Both the position numbers and the translations under genes were made by a program. A stretch of 11,811 bases of DNA from positions 1 through 11,811 of the forward strand of contig CAZDUX010000039.1 of the NCBI GenBank assembly GCA_964508715.1. Direction: 5' to 3'. The notes under the pieces were generated by a model that was given only the letters and a program-made list of their open reading frames with translations, had not been told where the DNA came from and did no database searches. Of the stretch, positions 1-6,747 are shown piece by piece. Origin of the DNA: JAKALX01 sp964508715 (lineage in GTDB: Bacteria; Chloroflexota; Dehalococcoidia; Tepidiformales; Tepidiformaceae). The stretch's first letter is position 1. Each line of letters starts with the position of its first letter.

Positions 1-55
1 GATCGACCCGTCCGATCCCACCTACCAGGGACGGCCGGCCGACCCGTCACTCTGA
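1..55 (+). CDS. C-terminal end of an upstream protein, possibly the ABC substrate-binding protein (partial)
   Basis: Reading from base 2, this frame gives 17 residues ending in ...GRPADPSL followed by a TGA at 53-55. The other two forward frames run on through the strong hairpin at 73-99, which makes this frame the likely one: it stops 17 bases before the hairpin, as expected for a gene followed by an intrinsic terminator. The next two genes on the same strand are Dpp/Opp-type permeases, and in such loci the gene just before them often encodes the extracellular solute-binding lipoprotein. The tail is too short to identify by itself, so the substrate-binding assignment rests only on position. 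Confidence 0.45.
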   Translation, partial: IDPSDPTYQGRPADPSL

Positions 56-72
56 CCGGGATCATTGGCACA

Positions 73-110
73 GGGCGCAGACTCAGGTAGTCTGCGCCCG
101 CTTTTTCTTT
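73..110 (+). terminator. Strong intrinsic (rho-independent) terminator
   Basis: A perfect 11-bp stem (GGGCGCAGACT at 73-83 paired with AGTCTGCGCCC at 89-99) closes a 5-nt loop. It is followed at once by GCTTTTTCTTT (100-110), a good T-tract. It lies between the end of the upstream gene and the permease pair on the same strand. It either ends the upstream transcript or lets only part of it read through into the permease genes, which would keep a substrate-binding protein in excess over the membrane subunits. Confidence 0.9.
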
Positions 111-125
111 CAACGGGGGACGGTC

Positions 126-1097
126 GTGGGGAATTACATCATCCGAAGGACGCTCATCAACATCCCGGTCATCCTGGTCATCCTGACGCTCGTCTTCTTT
201 GCGACGAGCGTCTTGCCCGGCGATTTCGTCGCTCAGCGAATCGCCCAACAGAACCCCACCGGGAGTACCGCGGAAGAGCGCGATGCCCAGATCCAGGCTA
301 TCCGCAGGGACCTCGGCGTCGATAAGCCGCTCGTTCAACGCTATCTCGATTACGTCTGGAACACCATGCAGGGCGACCTCGGGACCTCCTTCCGTACCCG
401 CCAGCCCGCACTCCAGGTGTTCAAGGATGGACTCCCCTATACCCTCCAACTCTCGCTGATGACGCTCTTCGTCGCCCTCGTTACGAGTATCCCCATCGGT
501 ATCATCTCGGCTATCAAGCAAGATTCCTGGGCCGACTACATCCTTCGTGTGATAGCCATCCTCGGCGTCGCGGCTCCATCATTCTGGGTCGCCACCATCC
601 TCCTGTTGAGCGTCGTCCGCTGGAAACTGTGGACTATCGACCTCATCGGGCAGCCCCTCATCTGGGAGGACCCATGGGGGAGCATTCGCCTCTACGCCCT
701 CCCCGCGCTGGCCGGTGGCTTCGCATCCGGTGCCGGGGTCATGCGCCTCCTCCGCTCCCAGATGCTCGAGGTGTTGCGCCAGGACTACATCCGGACCGCC
801 TGGTCGAAGGGCCTGCGCGAGCGCGTCATCATCGTCCGCCACGCCCTCAAGAATGCCATGATCCCCGTCCTCACGGTCATCGGTCTCACCATCGCCGGCC
901 TTATCAGCGGGAACGTCGTTATGGAATACCTTTTTAGCATTCCCGGCGTTGGTGGGCGTATCCTTGGCGCAATCACGCAACGCGATGTCCCGGTGGTCCA
1001 GGCCTTCGTGCTCGTCATTGCCACCTTCGTCGTCTTCGTCAACCTTGCGGTCGATGTCCTCTACGGCTGGCTCGACCCGCGCATTCGTTACTCGTAG
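126..1097 (+). CDS. ABC transporter permease, Dpp/Opp/Nik family, DppB-like subunit
   Basis: 323 residues, the usual length for the DppB/OppB/NikB inner-membrane subunit of peptide/nickel-type ABC importers. The start is GTG at 126, preceded by GGGGGA (115-120) five bases upstream. An N-terminal membrane helix lies at about residues 9-29, then a periplasmic region (about 31-100), then roughly five more helices (about 104-130, 138-165, 188-206, 243-266, 291-315). The cytoplasmic coupling (EAA-like) loop that contacts the ATPase is clear at about 219-247, with YIRTAWSKGL as its core, and the family's C-terminal LDPRIRY is present. The next permease gene starts 12 bases downstream, so the two form one transcription unit and should pair as a heterodimer. 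The substrate (di- or oligopeptide, nickel, glutathione, sugar oligomer) cannot be told from the permease alone. Confidence 0.93.
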   Translation: MGNYIIRRTLINIPVILVILTLVFFATSVLPGDFVAQRIAQQNPTGSTAEERDAQIQAIRRDLGVDKPLVQRYLDYVWNTMQGDLGTSFRTRQPALQVFKDGLPYTLQLSLMTLFVALVTSIPIGIISAIKQDSWADYILRVIAILGVAAPSFWVATILLLSVVRWKLWTIDLIGQPLIWEDPWGSIRLYALPALAGGFASGAGVMRLLRSQMLEVLRQDYIRTAWSKGLRERVIIVRHALKNAMIPVLTVIGLTIAGLISGNVVMEYLFSIPGVGGRILGAITQRDVPVVQAFVLVIATFVVFVNLAVDVLYGWLDPRIRYS

Positions 1098-1109
1098 GGG
1101 CACCCACAC

Positions 1110-2144
1110 ATGGTTCAGCAGCAAATTGCTCTCGATCAGGCCAACGCCCCGGTCTTCCGTTCACTGAGCGACCGGCCGACCCTCGTCCGCTGGTGGGTGT
1201 CGTTCTGGCGATTCATGCGCACGAAGCCACTTGGCGCCTTCGGTGTCGTCCTCATCGCCCTCATGATCTTCTGTGCCATCTTCGCCCCGCTCATCCAGCG
1301 GTACGACAAAGATGCGCTTTTCGAAACCCCGAACACGAACTACGACCCCGAGATCGCCCAGAAAGTCCTCGAGGACCCGCTTGCCCGGCTCCAGTATCAG
1401 CCCGAGCAGTACACCAAGGGTGGCACCCTCGGCCCCCAGAACCCGTCGATGCAGCACTGGTTCGGCACCGATAAGGCCGGCCGCGACCTCTACTCCCGCA
1501 TCGTCTGGGGCTCACGCCTCTCGGTCCTCATCGGCGTCGGAGCAGCGTGTATCGCCATCTCCGCCGGCCTCCTCTTCGGCATGCTCAGCGCCTATTTCGG
1601 CGGCTGGGTCGATATGATCATCCAGCGCGCTACCGATGCCCTCCTTGCCTTTCCTGCGCTCATCCTCCTCCTCCTCTTCGTCCAGGTCGTGGACAATCCG
1701 AACAAATGGTGGATCACACTCGCGCTCGGTATCGTCGGTATCGCGCAGGTCGTTCGTATCGTACGAAGCTCGGTGCTTAGCGCGCGCCAGGAGCAGTATG
1801 TCCTCGCCGCCGAGGTTGTTGGAGCCAACGATACCCGCATCATGATGCGGCACATCCTTCCCAACATCATGGCTCCCACGATCGTCATCTTCACGATCTC
1901 CATCGGCTCCTACATCCTCGCCGAGTCCACCCTCGCTTTCATCGGCCTTGGCGACCCTGTGGCTCCCTCCTGGGGCAAGATGCTCAACGAAGGCCGCCAA
2001 CTCCTTTCCGGCAAGCCCTACCTCTCCATCTTCCCTGGCCTCGCCATCATGATGACCGTCCTCGGCTTCAACCTCGCAGGCGATGCCCTTCGCGACGTGC
2101 TCGACCCTCGCCTTCGGGGCCGCGGCGGGCGCGCCGGCTTCTGA
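1110..2144 (+). CDS. ABC transporter permease, Dpp/Opp/Nik family, DppC-like subunit
   Basis: 344 residues; the second membrane subunit of the importer, partner of the preceding DppB-like protein. ATG at 1110 follows GGGG (1097-1100) that overlaps the TAG stop of the upstream gene, giving a tight coupled arrangement. An OppC-type N-terminal segment and first helix (about residues 42-60) lead into a periplasmic loop, then the hallmark HWFGTDKAGRDLYSRI (116-131), several helices, the EAA-like coupling motif at about 228-256 (YVLAAEVVGAN then HILPNIMAP), and the C-terminal LAGDALRDVLDPRLRG. The loop between the first helix and the GTD motif (about 61-116) looks some 20 residues longer than in E. 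coli DppC as I recall it. No ATPase gene follows; the next gene runs the other way. Confidence 0.93.
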   Translation: MVQQQIALDQANAPVFRSLSDRPTLVRWWVSFWRFMRTKPLGAFGVVLIALMIFCAIFAPLIQRYDKDALFETPNTNYDPEIAQKVLEDPLARLQYQPEQYTKGGTLGPQNPSMQHWFGTDKAGRDLYSRIVWGSRLSVLIGVGAACIAISAGLLFGMLSAYFGGWVDMIIQRATDALLAFPALILLLLFVQVVDNPNKWWITLALGIVGIAQVVRIVRSSVLSARQEQYVLAAEVVGANDTRIMMRHILPNIMAPTIVIFTISIGSYILAESTLAFIGLGDPVAPSWGKMLNEGRQLLSGKPYLSIFPGLAIMMTVLGFNLAGDALRDVLDPRLRGRGGRAGF

Positions 2145-2156
2145 TAGATAGAGACG

Positions 2157-2184
2157 GCGGGGCTCCAATTGCCCCGGGCCCCGC
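2157..2184 (+). terminator. Candidate weak terminator hairpin after the permease operon
   Basis: GCGGGGC (2157-2163) can pair with GCCCCGC (2178-2184) over a 14-nt loop. A shorter competing hairpin GGGGC/GCCCC (2159-2163 with 2171-2175) uses the same left arm. There is no T-tract after it, so if it stops transcription it is weak or needs a factor. It sits 12 bases past the permease stop in the 183-bp gap (2145-2327) between converging operons. I see no other convincing signal in that gap. Confidence 0.35.
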
Positions 2185-2327
2185 ACTGTCTTCGTCGCTC
2201 GAGGTCCCGGATTCGCGAGCCTGTGGCGCGCCGTTCAGCCTCCGTATGTATCGCCGTCAGTCGCCGGGGCCGGCCAGGGCACCTCTGCCAGCCAGCCTGC
2301 CATCACCCTGCCGCCGCCCCGGTTAGC

Positions 2328-3614
2328 TTACTCCGCCGCGGCCTGCGCCTCGTCCAGTAACTCCATCACGTGCATCACCCGGGCCTCTATCCCCGCGTCC
2401 CTCACTGCAGCTTCATACTGCATCTGGCAGCCCGGGTTCGCTGTGGTCACGATGTCCGGCGCATGCTTGCGGAACTCCTCGGCCTTCAGCGCCCGCAGCG
2501 CCGCCGACATCTGCGGCTGCACCAGGCTATAAATCCCCGCCGCGCCACAACACAGGTCGGCGCCAGCAGTCTCCACCATCTCGCAGCCCGTTGAGCGGAG
2601 AAGTGCGCGCGGCTGCTCACGGATACGTTGCGCGTGGGCGAGGTGGCATGCGTCCTGGTAAGCCACTCGGGCATCCATCGGTCCCGGGATCTCGATGCCG
2701 AGCCCCGCGACGAACTCCGTCGAATCCTGCACCCGTGCACCGAATACCCGGGCCCGGCCGGCATATTTCGGATCCCGTTCCAGCAGTTCACCGTATTCCT
2801 TCATGGCAGCACCACAGCCCGCCGAGTTCACCACGATCGGTGCATCGCCGCTGCCGAGCGCGTCGATATTCTTTCGAGCCAGCTTCCGTGCGAACTCGAG
2901 GTCGCCGTCGTGTGCGTGCAACGCTCCGCAACACACCTGCCCCTGCACTGCGTCCGCCTCGATACCGGCACGAGCGAGTACGCGTGCCGTCGCCCGGTGT
3001 ACGTCACCGAAAAGCTCACCCATCACGCAGCCTGTGAAGAGCACCGCCGTACCTCGCGGCGACTCCACCAGCGGCGTCGCATCTCCGGCACGGAAGGCCG
3101 GTCCGACATGGTCCGGCAGCATTCGCTCACCCCGTTGGAGCGGTGGCACCACCCGCAATACACCTGCCCGCACCGCCAGGCCACGAATCCGTGAGTTCGC
3201 CAGCAGCCGCAGCGGAGCCATGCTCGCAGCCAGTAGGCGCGGCCGTCCAATCACATTGCGCAGCATGAAGCGCCGCAGCCGTCGTTGGCCCTTACCCGTG
3301 ACCGGGGCCGCCGCGACCTGTGCGCGTGTCCGCTCTATCAACCGCCCATAGGGCACGCCGCTCGGGCAGACCGCCTCGCACGCCCGGCACTGCAGGCAGA
3401 GGTCCCAGTGCGATTGCACGGTCTCCGTCAGCTCGATTCGCCCCTCGCCGACCAACTTCATCAGGTGAATGCGGCCGCGTGGCGATTCCACCTCGAGTCC
3501 CGTTATCGCGTACGTCGGGCACGACGTCACGCACAACCCGCAGTGCACGCACCGCGAAATGTCGGCCTCTGCGGGTGCGTCAATCGGGAGCGGCCATGGT
3601 GAATCAGATCCCAC
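2328..3614 (-). CDS. glcF: Glycolate dehydrogenase iron-sulfur subunit GlcF
   Basis: 428 residues; the Fe-S subunit of the GlcDEF glycolate oxidase/dehydrogenase that passes electrons from the FAD subunits toward the respiratory chain. Two ferredoxin-type 4Fe-4S motifs are complete: C22-C25-C28-C32 (CVHCGLCVTSCP) and C73-C76-C79-C83 (CLQCRACEAVCP), each ending in CP. Two CCG domains follow, as in the GlcF/LutA/HdrB group: C196, CCG at 228-230 and C267 in the first; C323, CCG at 355-357 and C396 in the second. The start is GTG at 3614, seven bases after GGGAGG (complement at 3622-3627), so the gene overlaps the end of glcE by 11 bases. Last gene of the operon. A lactate-type role is possible, but the D-E-F order favours Glc. 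Confidence 0.93.
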   Translation of the reverse strand: MGSDSPWPLPIDAPAEADISRCVHCGLCVTSCPTYAITGLEVESPRGRIHLMKLVGEGRIELTETVQSHWDLCLQCRACEAVCPSGVPYGRLIERTRAQVAAAPVTGKGQRRLRRFMLRNVIGRPRLLAASMAPLRLLANSRIRGLAVRAGVLRVVPPLQRGERMLPDHVGPAFRAGDATPLVESPRGTAVLFTGCVMGELFGDVHRATARVLARAGIEADAVQGQVCCGALHAHDGDLEFARKLARKNIDALGSGDAPIVVNSAGCGAAMKEYGELLERDPKYAGRARVFGARVQDSTEFVAGLGIEIPGPMDARVAYQDACHLAHAQRIREQPRALLRSTGCEMVETAGADLCCGAAGIYSLVQPQMSAALRALKAEEFRKHAPDIVTTANPGCQMQYEAAVRDAGIEARVMHVMELLDEAQAAAE

Positions 3615-4776
3615 CGACGAACCTCCCGCGATTGAATCGCCCGCCTGGATCGTACACGTCCTTCAACCGTCGCATCAGCCCGAACGATGACGGAGGTTCG
3701 CCCCACGGGTCGACGAGCATCCGCAGGTCCACGGGCATCCGCTCGAACACGAGTGAGCCCCCGGCTGGAGCCACCAGTGCCCGTACCCGCCGAGCTGTCT
3801 CCACCAGCTCCGGCACGGCGCCACGCTCCCTCGCGCTCCACGACGCCAGGACTGAGCCGGCCGCCGGCCGCACGGCCAGCGTTCCCGGTGCGAGGGGCTC
3901 CATCAACCCGACAATCCGAGGCAGCAACGATGGCAGTGCCGCCACCCGCACCGTCATCACGTCATTCGCACTGAACCCGGCATCGCGAAGCTGCTCATAG
4001 GTGCCTGCCGCCGCTTCGATTGCGCCCGGCAGCGACCGGCGTGCGGCTGCCGCTGCAGTCACCGGCACCCGCAACAGCAGCCTCCATCGGCCGTCCTCGA
4101 GCCAGGTCTCCGCCACCTCCGGCCGAACATCCGCCCGTACCAGCGACTCTACTTCCGCACACGCCTGTTCGAACTGCCGAAACTCCGCCTCCAGGTCGAG
4201 CGTCTCCGCCCGCGGAAACACCCGCAGCGCGACCTCCGTGATGATCCCGAGCGTCCCCAGCGATCCCGTCCACGTCCGCATCAGGTCATAGCCGGCCACG
4301 TTCTTCACCACCCGCCCGCCGGCCTTCACGAGCTCACCATCCGCGCGTAAGAGGGTCATGCCCAGTACGAGGTCTCGCGGGAGCCCGTAGCGGGTTCTCA
4401 ATGGGCCCCCTGCGCCAACCGCCAGCGTCCCTCCGAGTGTCGCCGCCGCCGGGTGTGGCGGATCGAGCGGGAGCCACTGGCCACTCGCTGCCAGCCGGTC
4501 GTTGAGCTCAACAACGGTCACCCCTGCTGGCACGATGACCGTCAGGTCGTCCGCCTGGTGAAGGACCTCGCCGCCGAGTGCCCGCCCAACGCTTACCGCC
4601 ACGTATCCTTCAGGCGGAACACCGCCGAGCTCCAGCCGCGTCCCGCCGCCAACAGGGACCAGTGGCTCGCAGCCCGCCTGGACAGCCTCCCGCAGTGCCT
4701 CGAGTGTCGCCGGCTCGAGCACGCTCGACGCCGACGCCCCGTTGATGACCACCGGCCCGTCCGTGCGCTCAGACAT
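3604..4776 (-). CDS. glcE: Glycolate dehydrogenase FAD-binding subunit GlcE
   Basis: 390 residues from the ATG at 4776, close to the usual GlcE length. This is the second, shorter FAD-linked oxidase subunit of the GlcDEF complex. The FAD-binding PCMH-type domain shows PVGGGTRLELGG (41-52), the conserved RVVKNVAGYDLMR (155-167) and GSLGTLGIITE (171-181), the last being the part of the fold near the flavin. Unlike GlcD it lacks the HAGDGNLHP metal-binding motif, as is normal for GlcE. The frame stays open for 37 codons upstream, but that would overlap glcD by more than 100 bases; the ATG used here overlaps the glcD stop by 8 bases (ATGTCTGA), typical of translational coupling. No clear Shine-Dalgarno sequence precedes it, consistent with re-initiation. 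Confidence 0.92.
   Translation of the reverse strand: MSERTDGPVVINGASASSVLEPATLEALREAVQAGCEPLVPVGGGTRLELGGVPPEGYVAVSVGRALGGEVLHQADDLTVIVPAGVTVVELNDRLAASGQWLPLDPPHPAAATLGGTLAVGAGGPLRTRYGLPRDLVLGMTLLRADGELVKAGGRVVKNVAGYDLMRTWTGSLGTLGIITEVALRVFPRAETLDLEAEFRQFEQACAEVESLVRADVRPEVAETWLEDGRWRLLLRVPVTAAAAARRSLPGAIEAAAGTYEQLRDAGFSANDVMTVRVAALPSLLPRIVGLMEPLAPGTLAVRPAAGSVLASWSARERGAVPELVETARRVRALVAPAGGSLVFERMPVDLRMLVDPWGEPPSSFGLMRRLKDVYDPGGRFNRGRFVGGI
3622..3627 (-). promoter_or_regulatory. Ribosome binding site of glcF
   Basis: On the minus strand this reads GGGAGG, seven bases before the GTG at 3614. It lies inside the end of glcE and supports the GTG start of glcF. Confidence 0.75.
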
Positions 4777-6220
4777 ACGCGTCGGGGCCGGCCGCCCGCA
4801 CTGCCGCCTGCTGGTGAGCCATCTCGCCACACCCCCTACCGGTGGGGAGGAGCTTGCACGGGTTGAACCGTCCCCGCGTATTCCCAAACACCTCCCGGAG
4901 ACGCTCCATGTGCGCGATGTCCGTTTCGCTGTACAGCCATGGCATGAAGCCGCGCTTCTCGAAGCCGATCCCGTGCTCGCCGCTCAACGATCCGCCCGCG
5001 TCGACACAGGCCCGCATGATCTCCGCCCCCGCTGCAAGTACGCGCTCGGTCGTCCCCGGCACACGCTCATCGAACAGGATGAGCGGATGCAGATTGCCAT
5101 CACCGGCGTGGAACACGTTCGCGCACGGGAGCGCGTACCGCTCCGCGATCGCCGAAACCTGCTCCATCACCTGCACGAGCTTCGAACGCGGCACCACGCC
5201 GTCGAGAATGTAGTAGTTCGGTGCGATTCTGCCGAGCGCGCCGATCGCTCCCTTTCGGCCCTTCCAGAGCAGTTCACGCTCGTGGGCGTCCTGCGCCACC
5301 CGCACCTCGCGCGCGCCATGCTCGAAGCACTCCGCCCTGGCCCGCGCCGCCTGCGAATCCGCCAGGTCCGGCAGGCCATCGATCTCCACCAGCAGCACGG
5401 CCCCCGCGTCGGGAGGATAGCCGCACTGCAGCCCTGCCTCGGCGGCTTCCAGCGTAAGCCGGTCCATCATCTCCATTGCCGCCGGCACCATCCCCGCCGA
5501 GATGATCGACGAAACCGTCTCGCTCGCCTGCTCCACCGTGTCGAAAATTCCCAGCAGCGTCACGACTGATGCCGGCACGGGCAGTAACTTCACGACAATC
5601 TTCGTCGCGATTCCGAGCGTCCCTTCCGATCCGATGAATGTGCCGCGGAGGTCGTACCCGAAAGAATCCGGCAGCTGCCCGCCGAGCCACGTCACCTCGC
5701 CGCCTGCCGTCACAACCTCCATCCCCAGCACATGGTTCTGCGTCACCCCGAGCGCAAGACAGTGCGGCCCGCCTGCGTTTTCGGCCACATTCCCGCCAAT
5801 CGTGCACGCTCGCTGCGAACTTGGGTCCGGCGCGTAGAACAGTCCGAAGGGTGCTGCCGCTTCTGAAAGCGCGAGGTTGGGCACCCCCGGTTCCACCACC
5901 GCAATCCGGTTCACCGGGTCGATCTCCAGGATCCGCCGCATCCGTCCTGTTGCGATGACTACCCCGCGCTGGGCCGGGATAGCCCCCCCGCTGAGTCCTG
6001 TCCCGGCCCCGCGCGGCGTGATCGCCACGTCGAGGTCCGTGCAGGCTCGCACCACCGCAGCCGTCGCGGCGGCATCCTTCGGGAACACCACCGCGTAGGG
6101 TGCCTGCCGCTCGATCGTCCCGTCGTACTCGTAGACGAGAAGGTCCTCGTTCCGCCAGAGCACGTTCTCCGCACCCGTTATCGCCGCCAGCCGGTCGATC
6201 AGTTCACGGCGTGTCGCCAT
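4769..6220 (-). CDS. glcD: Glycolate dehydrogenase FAD-linked catalytic subunit GlcD
   Basis: 483 residues; the catalytic flavoprotein that oxidises glycolate (or another D-2-hydroxyacid) to the oxoacid, of the VAO/PCMH family. Visible motifs in order: FPKDAAATAAVVRAC (46-60) and PRGAGTGLSGGA (69-80) of the FAD pyrophosphate loop, GSEGTLGIATKIV (197-209), then the C-terminal FAD-oxidase domain with HAGDGNLHP (371-379), GGSLSGEHGIGFEKRGF (409-425) and RFNPCKLLP (451-459). The histidines of the HAGDGNLHP and GEHG motifs are the family's active-site and metal residues. The start chosen is ATG at 6220, with GGAGG (6227-6231 complement) six bases upstream; an extension to 6295 would run far into the regulator gene. 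It overlaps the end of that gene by 17 bases. Position 455 is Cys where NPGK is usual. A D-lactate dehydrogenase activity cannot be excluded. Confidence 0.93.
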   Translation of the reverse strand: MATRRELIDRLAAITGAENVLWRNEDLLVYEYDGTIERQAPYAVVFPKDAAATAAVVRACTDLDVAITPRGAGTGLSGGAIPAQRGVVIATGRMRRILEIDPVNRIAVVEPGVPNLALSEAAAPFGLFYAPDPSSQRACTIGGNVAENAGGPHCLALGVTQNHVLGMEVVTAGGEVTWLGGQLPDSFGYDLRGTFIGSEGTLGIATKIVVKLLPVPASVVTLLGIFDTVEQASETVSSIISAGMVPAAMEMMDRLTLEAAEAGLQCGYPPDAGAVLLVEIDGLPDLADSQAARARAECFEHGAREVRVAQDAHERELLWKGRKGAIGALGRIAPNYYILDGVVPRSKLVQVMEQVSAIAERYALPCANVFHAGDGNLHPLILFDERVPGTTERVLAAGAEIMRACVDAGGSLSGEHGIGFEKRGFMPWLYSETDIAHMERLREVFGNTRGRFNPCKLLPTGRGCGEMAHQQAAVRAAGPDAYV

Positions 6221-6653
6221 CGGCGGCCTCCGCCTGCTGGCACTCCCGGCACAGACCGAAGATAGCGAAGTGGTGCATGTCGGGGCTGAACCCAAAGTCC
6301 TCGGTCAGGCGCATCGCGAGGTCCTCGAAGTACTCGTGGCCCAACTGGGCCACATGGCCGCACTTCGTGCAGACCAGGTGATGATGGGGCTCGGCCGGCG
6401 CCCATTCGAACACAGCGTCGCCACTCCCCATGTCCGTGGCTGTCGCAAGCCGCAACCGCTTGAGGACGTCCAGCGTCCGGTACACGGTGCTCACGTCGAC
6501 GAACGGGTACACCTCGCGCACACGCTCCGCGATCTGTGCCGCCGTCAGGTGCCCCTCTGAATGCCGTAGCACCCGGACGATCATCAGCCGTTGCGGCGTC
6601 ATCTTGTGCCCGGCCCGGCGCAGGATCTCGGCAGTTTCGTCTTCGCAGGACAT
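6204..6653 (-). CDS. Fur-family metal- or peroxide-sensing transcriptional regulator
   Basis: 149 residues from the ATG at 6653. The N-terminal winged helix runs from MTPQRLMIVRVL (18-29) to the recognition helix VDVSTVYRTLDVLKRLRL (52-69). The dimer domain holds HHHLVCTKCGH (90-100) and GLCRECQ (133-139); the two CxxC pairs (C95/C98, C135/C138) form the structural zinc site seen in Fur, PerR and Zur. Candidate sensing ligands are H35, E83, H90 and H92. PerR has Asp at the E83 position, so a PerR role is less likely. Where Fur has Glu and PerR has Asp five residues after the second Cys, this protein has Q103, so its metal is uncertain. A GTG at 6692 would add 13 residues and has a distant GGAG. 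First gene of the glcDEF operon, overlapping glcD by 17 bases, so it probably regulates that operon and itself. Confidence 0.92.
   Translation of the reverse strand: MSCEDETAEILRRAGHKMTPQRLMIVRVLRHSEGHLTAAQIAERVREVYPFVDVSTVYRTLDVLKRLRLATATDMGSGDAVFEWAPAEPHHHLVCTKCGHVAQLGHEYFEDLAMRLTEDFGFSPDMHHFAIFGLCRECQQAEAADGDTP
6227..6231 (-). promoter_or_regulatory. Ribosome binding site of glcD
   Basis: Minus-strand GGAGG lies six bases before the ATG at 6220, inside the end of the Fur-family gene. It decides the glcD start against the longer open frame. Confidence 0.7.
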
Positions 6654-6700
6654 GTAACCCCAGTCTACCCCCGGTATCAGCTCGATGCTCACCCCCGAAA

Positions 6701-6715
6701 GCTCCAGCGCTCCAG
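6701..6715. repeat. Direct repeat GCTCCAG in the regulator/zinc-ribbon intergenic region
   Basis: GCTCCAG occurs at 6701-6707 and again at 6709-6715, an eight-base period, between the divergent Fur-family and zinc-ribbon genes. It may be part of a promoter or operator, but the copies are short and the function is unknown. Confidence 0.3.
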
Positions 6716-6724
6716 GCCCCCGCC

Positions 6725-6730
6725 GATAAT
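6725..6730 (+). promoter_or_regulatory. Candidate -10 box of a leaderless promoter for the zinc-ribbon gene
   Basis: GATAAT differs from TATAAT by one base and ends six bases before the GTG at 6737. Transcription would therefore begin at or very near the start codon. No good -35 element is seen around 6702-6707, and no Shine-Dalgarno sequence precedes the GTG, which fits leaderless translation. Confidence 0.45.
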
Positions 6731-6736
6731 CACCCT

Positions 6737-6747
6737 GTGAGGCTCAC
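6737..6747. repeat. Short perfect palindrome over the start of the zinc-ribbon gene
   Basis: GTGAG-G-CTCAC is a perfect 5-bp inverted repeat around one central base. It covers the GTG start and the expected transcription start, a typical place for an operator. It is short enough to arise by chance in GC-rich DNA and does not match the classical Fur box. Confidence 0.35.

Noticed and set aside
1512..2186. A 224-codon minus-strand frame opposite the DppC-like permease
   Set aside because: It is dominated by Asp, Glu, Gly and Ala, as expected from the complement of membrane-protein codons ending in C. It has no recognisable motif.
2268..2275. GGCCGGCC palindrome as a regulatory or attachment site
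   Set aside because: An eight-base GC palindrome is expected by chance in this composition. It lies downstream of both flanking operons.
2145..2327. A small gene or RNA in the gap between the converging permease and glcF genes
   Set aside because: The only open frame there is short and Arg/Cys-rich with no credible start signal, and no tRNA-like or other conserved RNA fold is visible.
4777..4887. A longer glcE start adding 37 residues
   Set aside because: It would overlap the conserved end of glcD by over 100 bases. The added residues are not family-like, and the ATG at 4776 makes a standard short overlap.
4742..5569. A 275-codon plus-strand frame opposite glcD
   Set aside because: The sequence is a low-complexity Arg/His/Leu mix without motifs, and the opposite strand encodes the conserved GlcD C-terminal domain.
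6536..6736. A possible longer N terminus for the zinc-ribbon protein
   Set aside because: This stretch lies over the Fur-family gene and its promoter and reads as a Pro/Ala/Ser-rich shadow. A plausible -10 box and GTG at 6737 explain expression without it.
6654..6736. A classical Fur box in the divergent intergenic region
   Set aside because: No AT-rich GATAATGATAATCATTATC-like 19-mer is present. GATAATCA at 6725-6732 resembles one half-site, but the flanks do not continue it.
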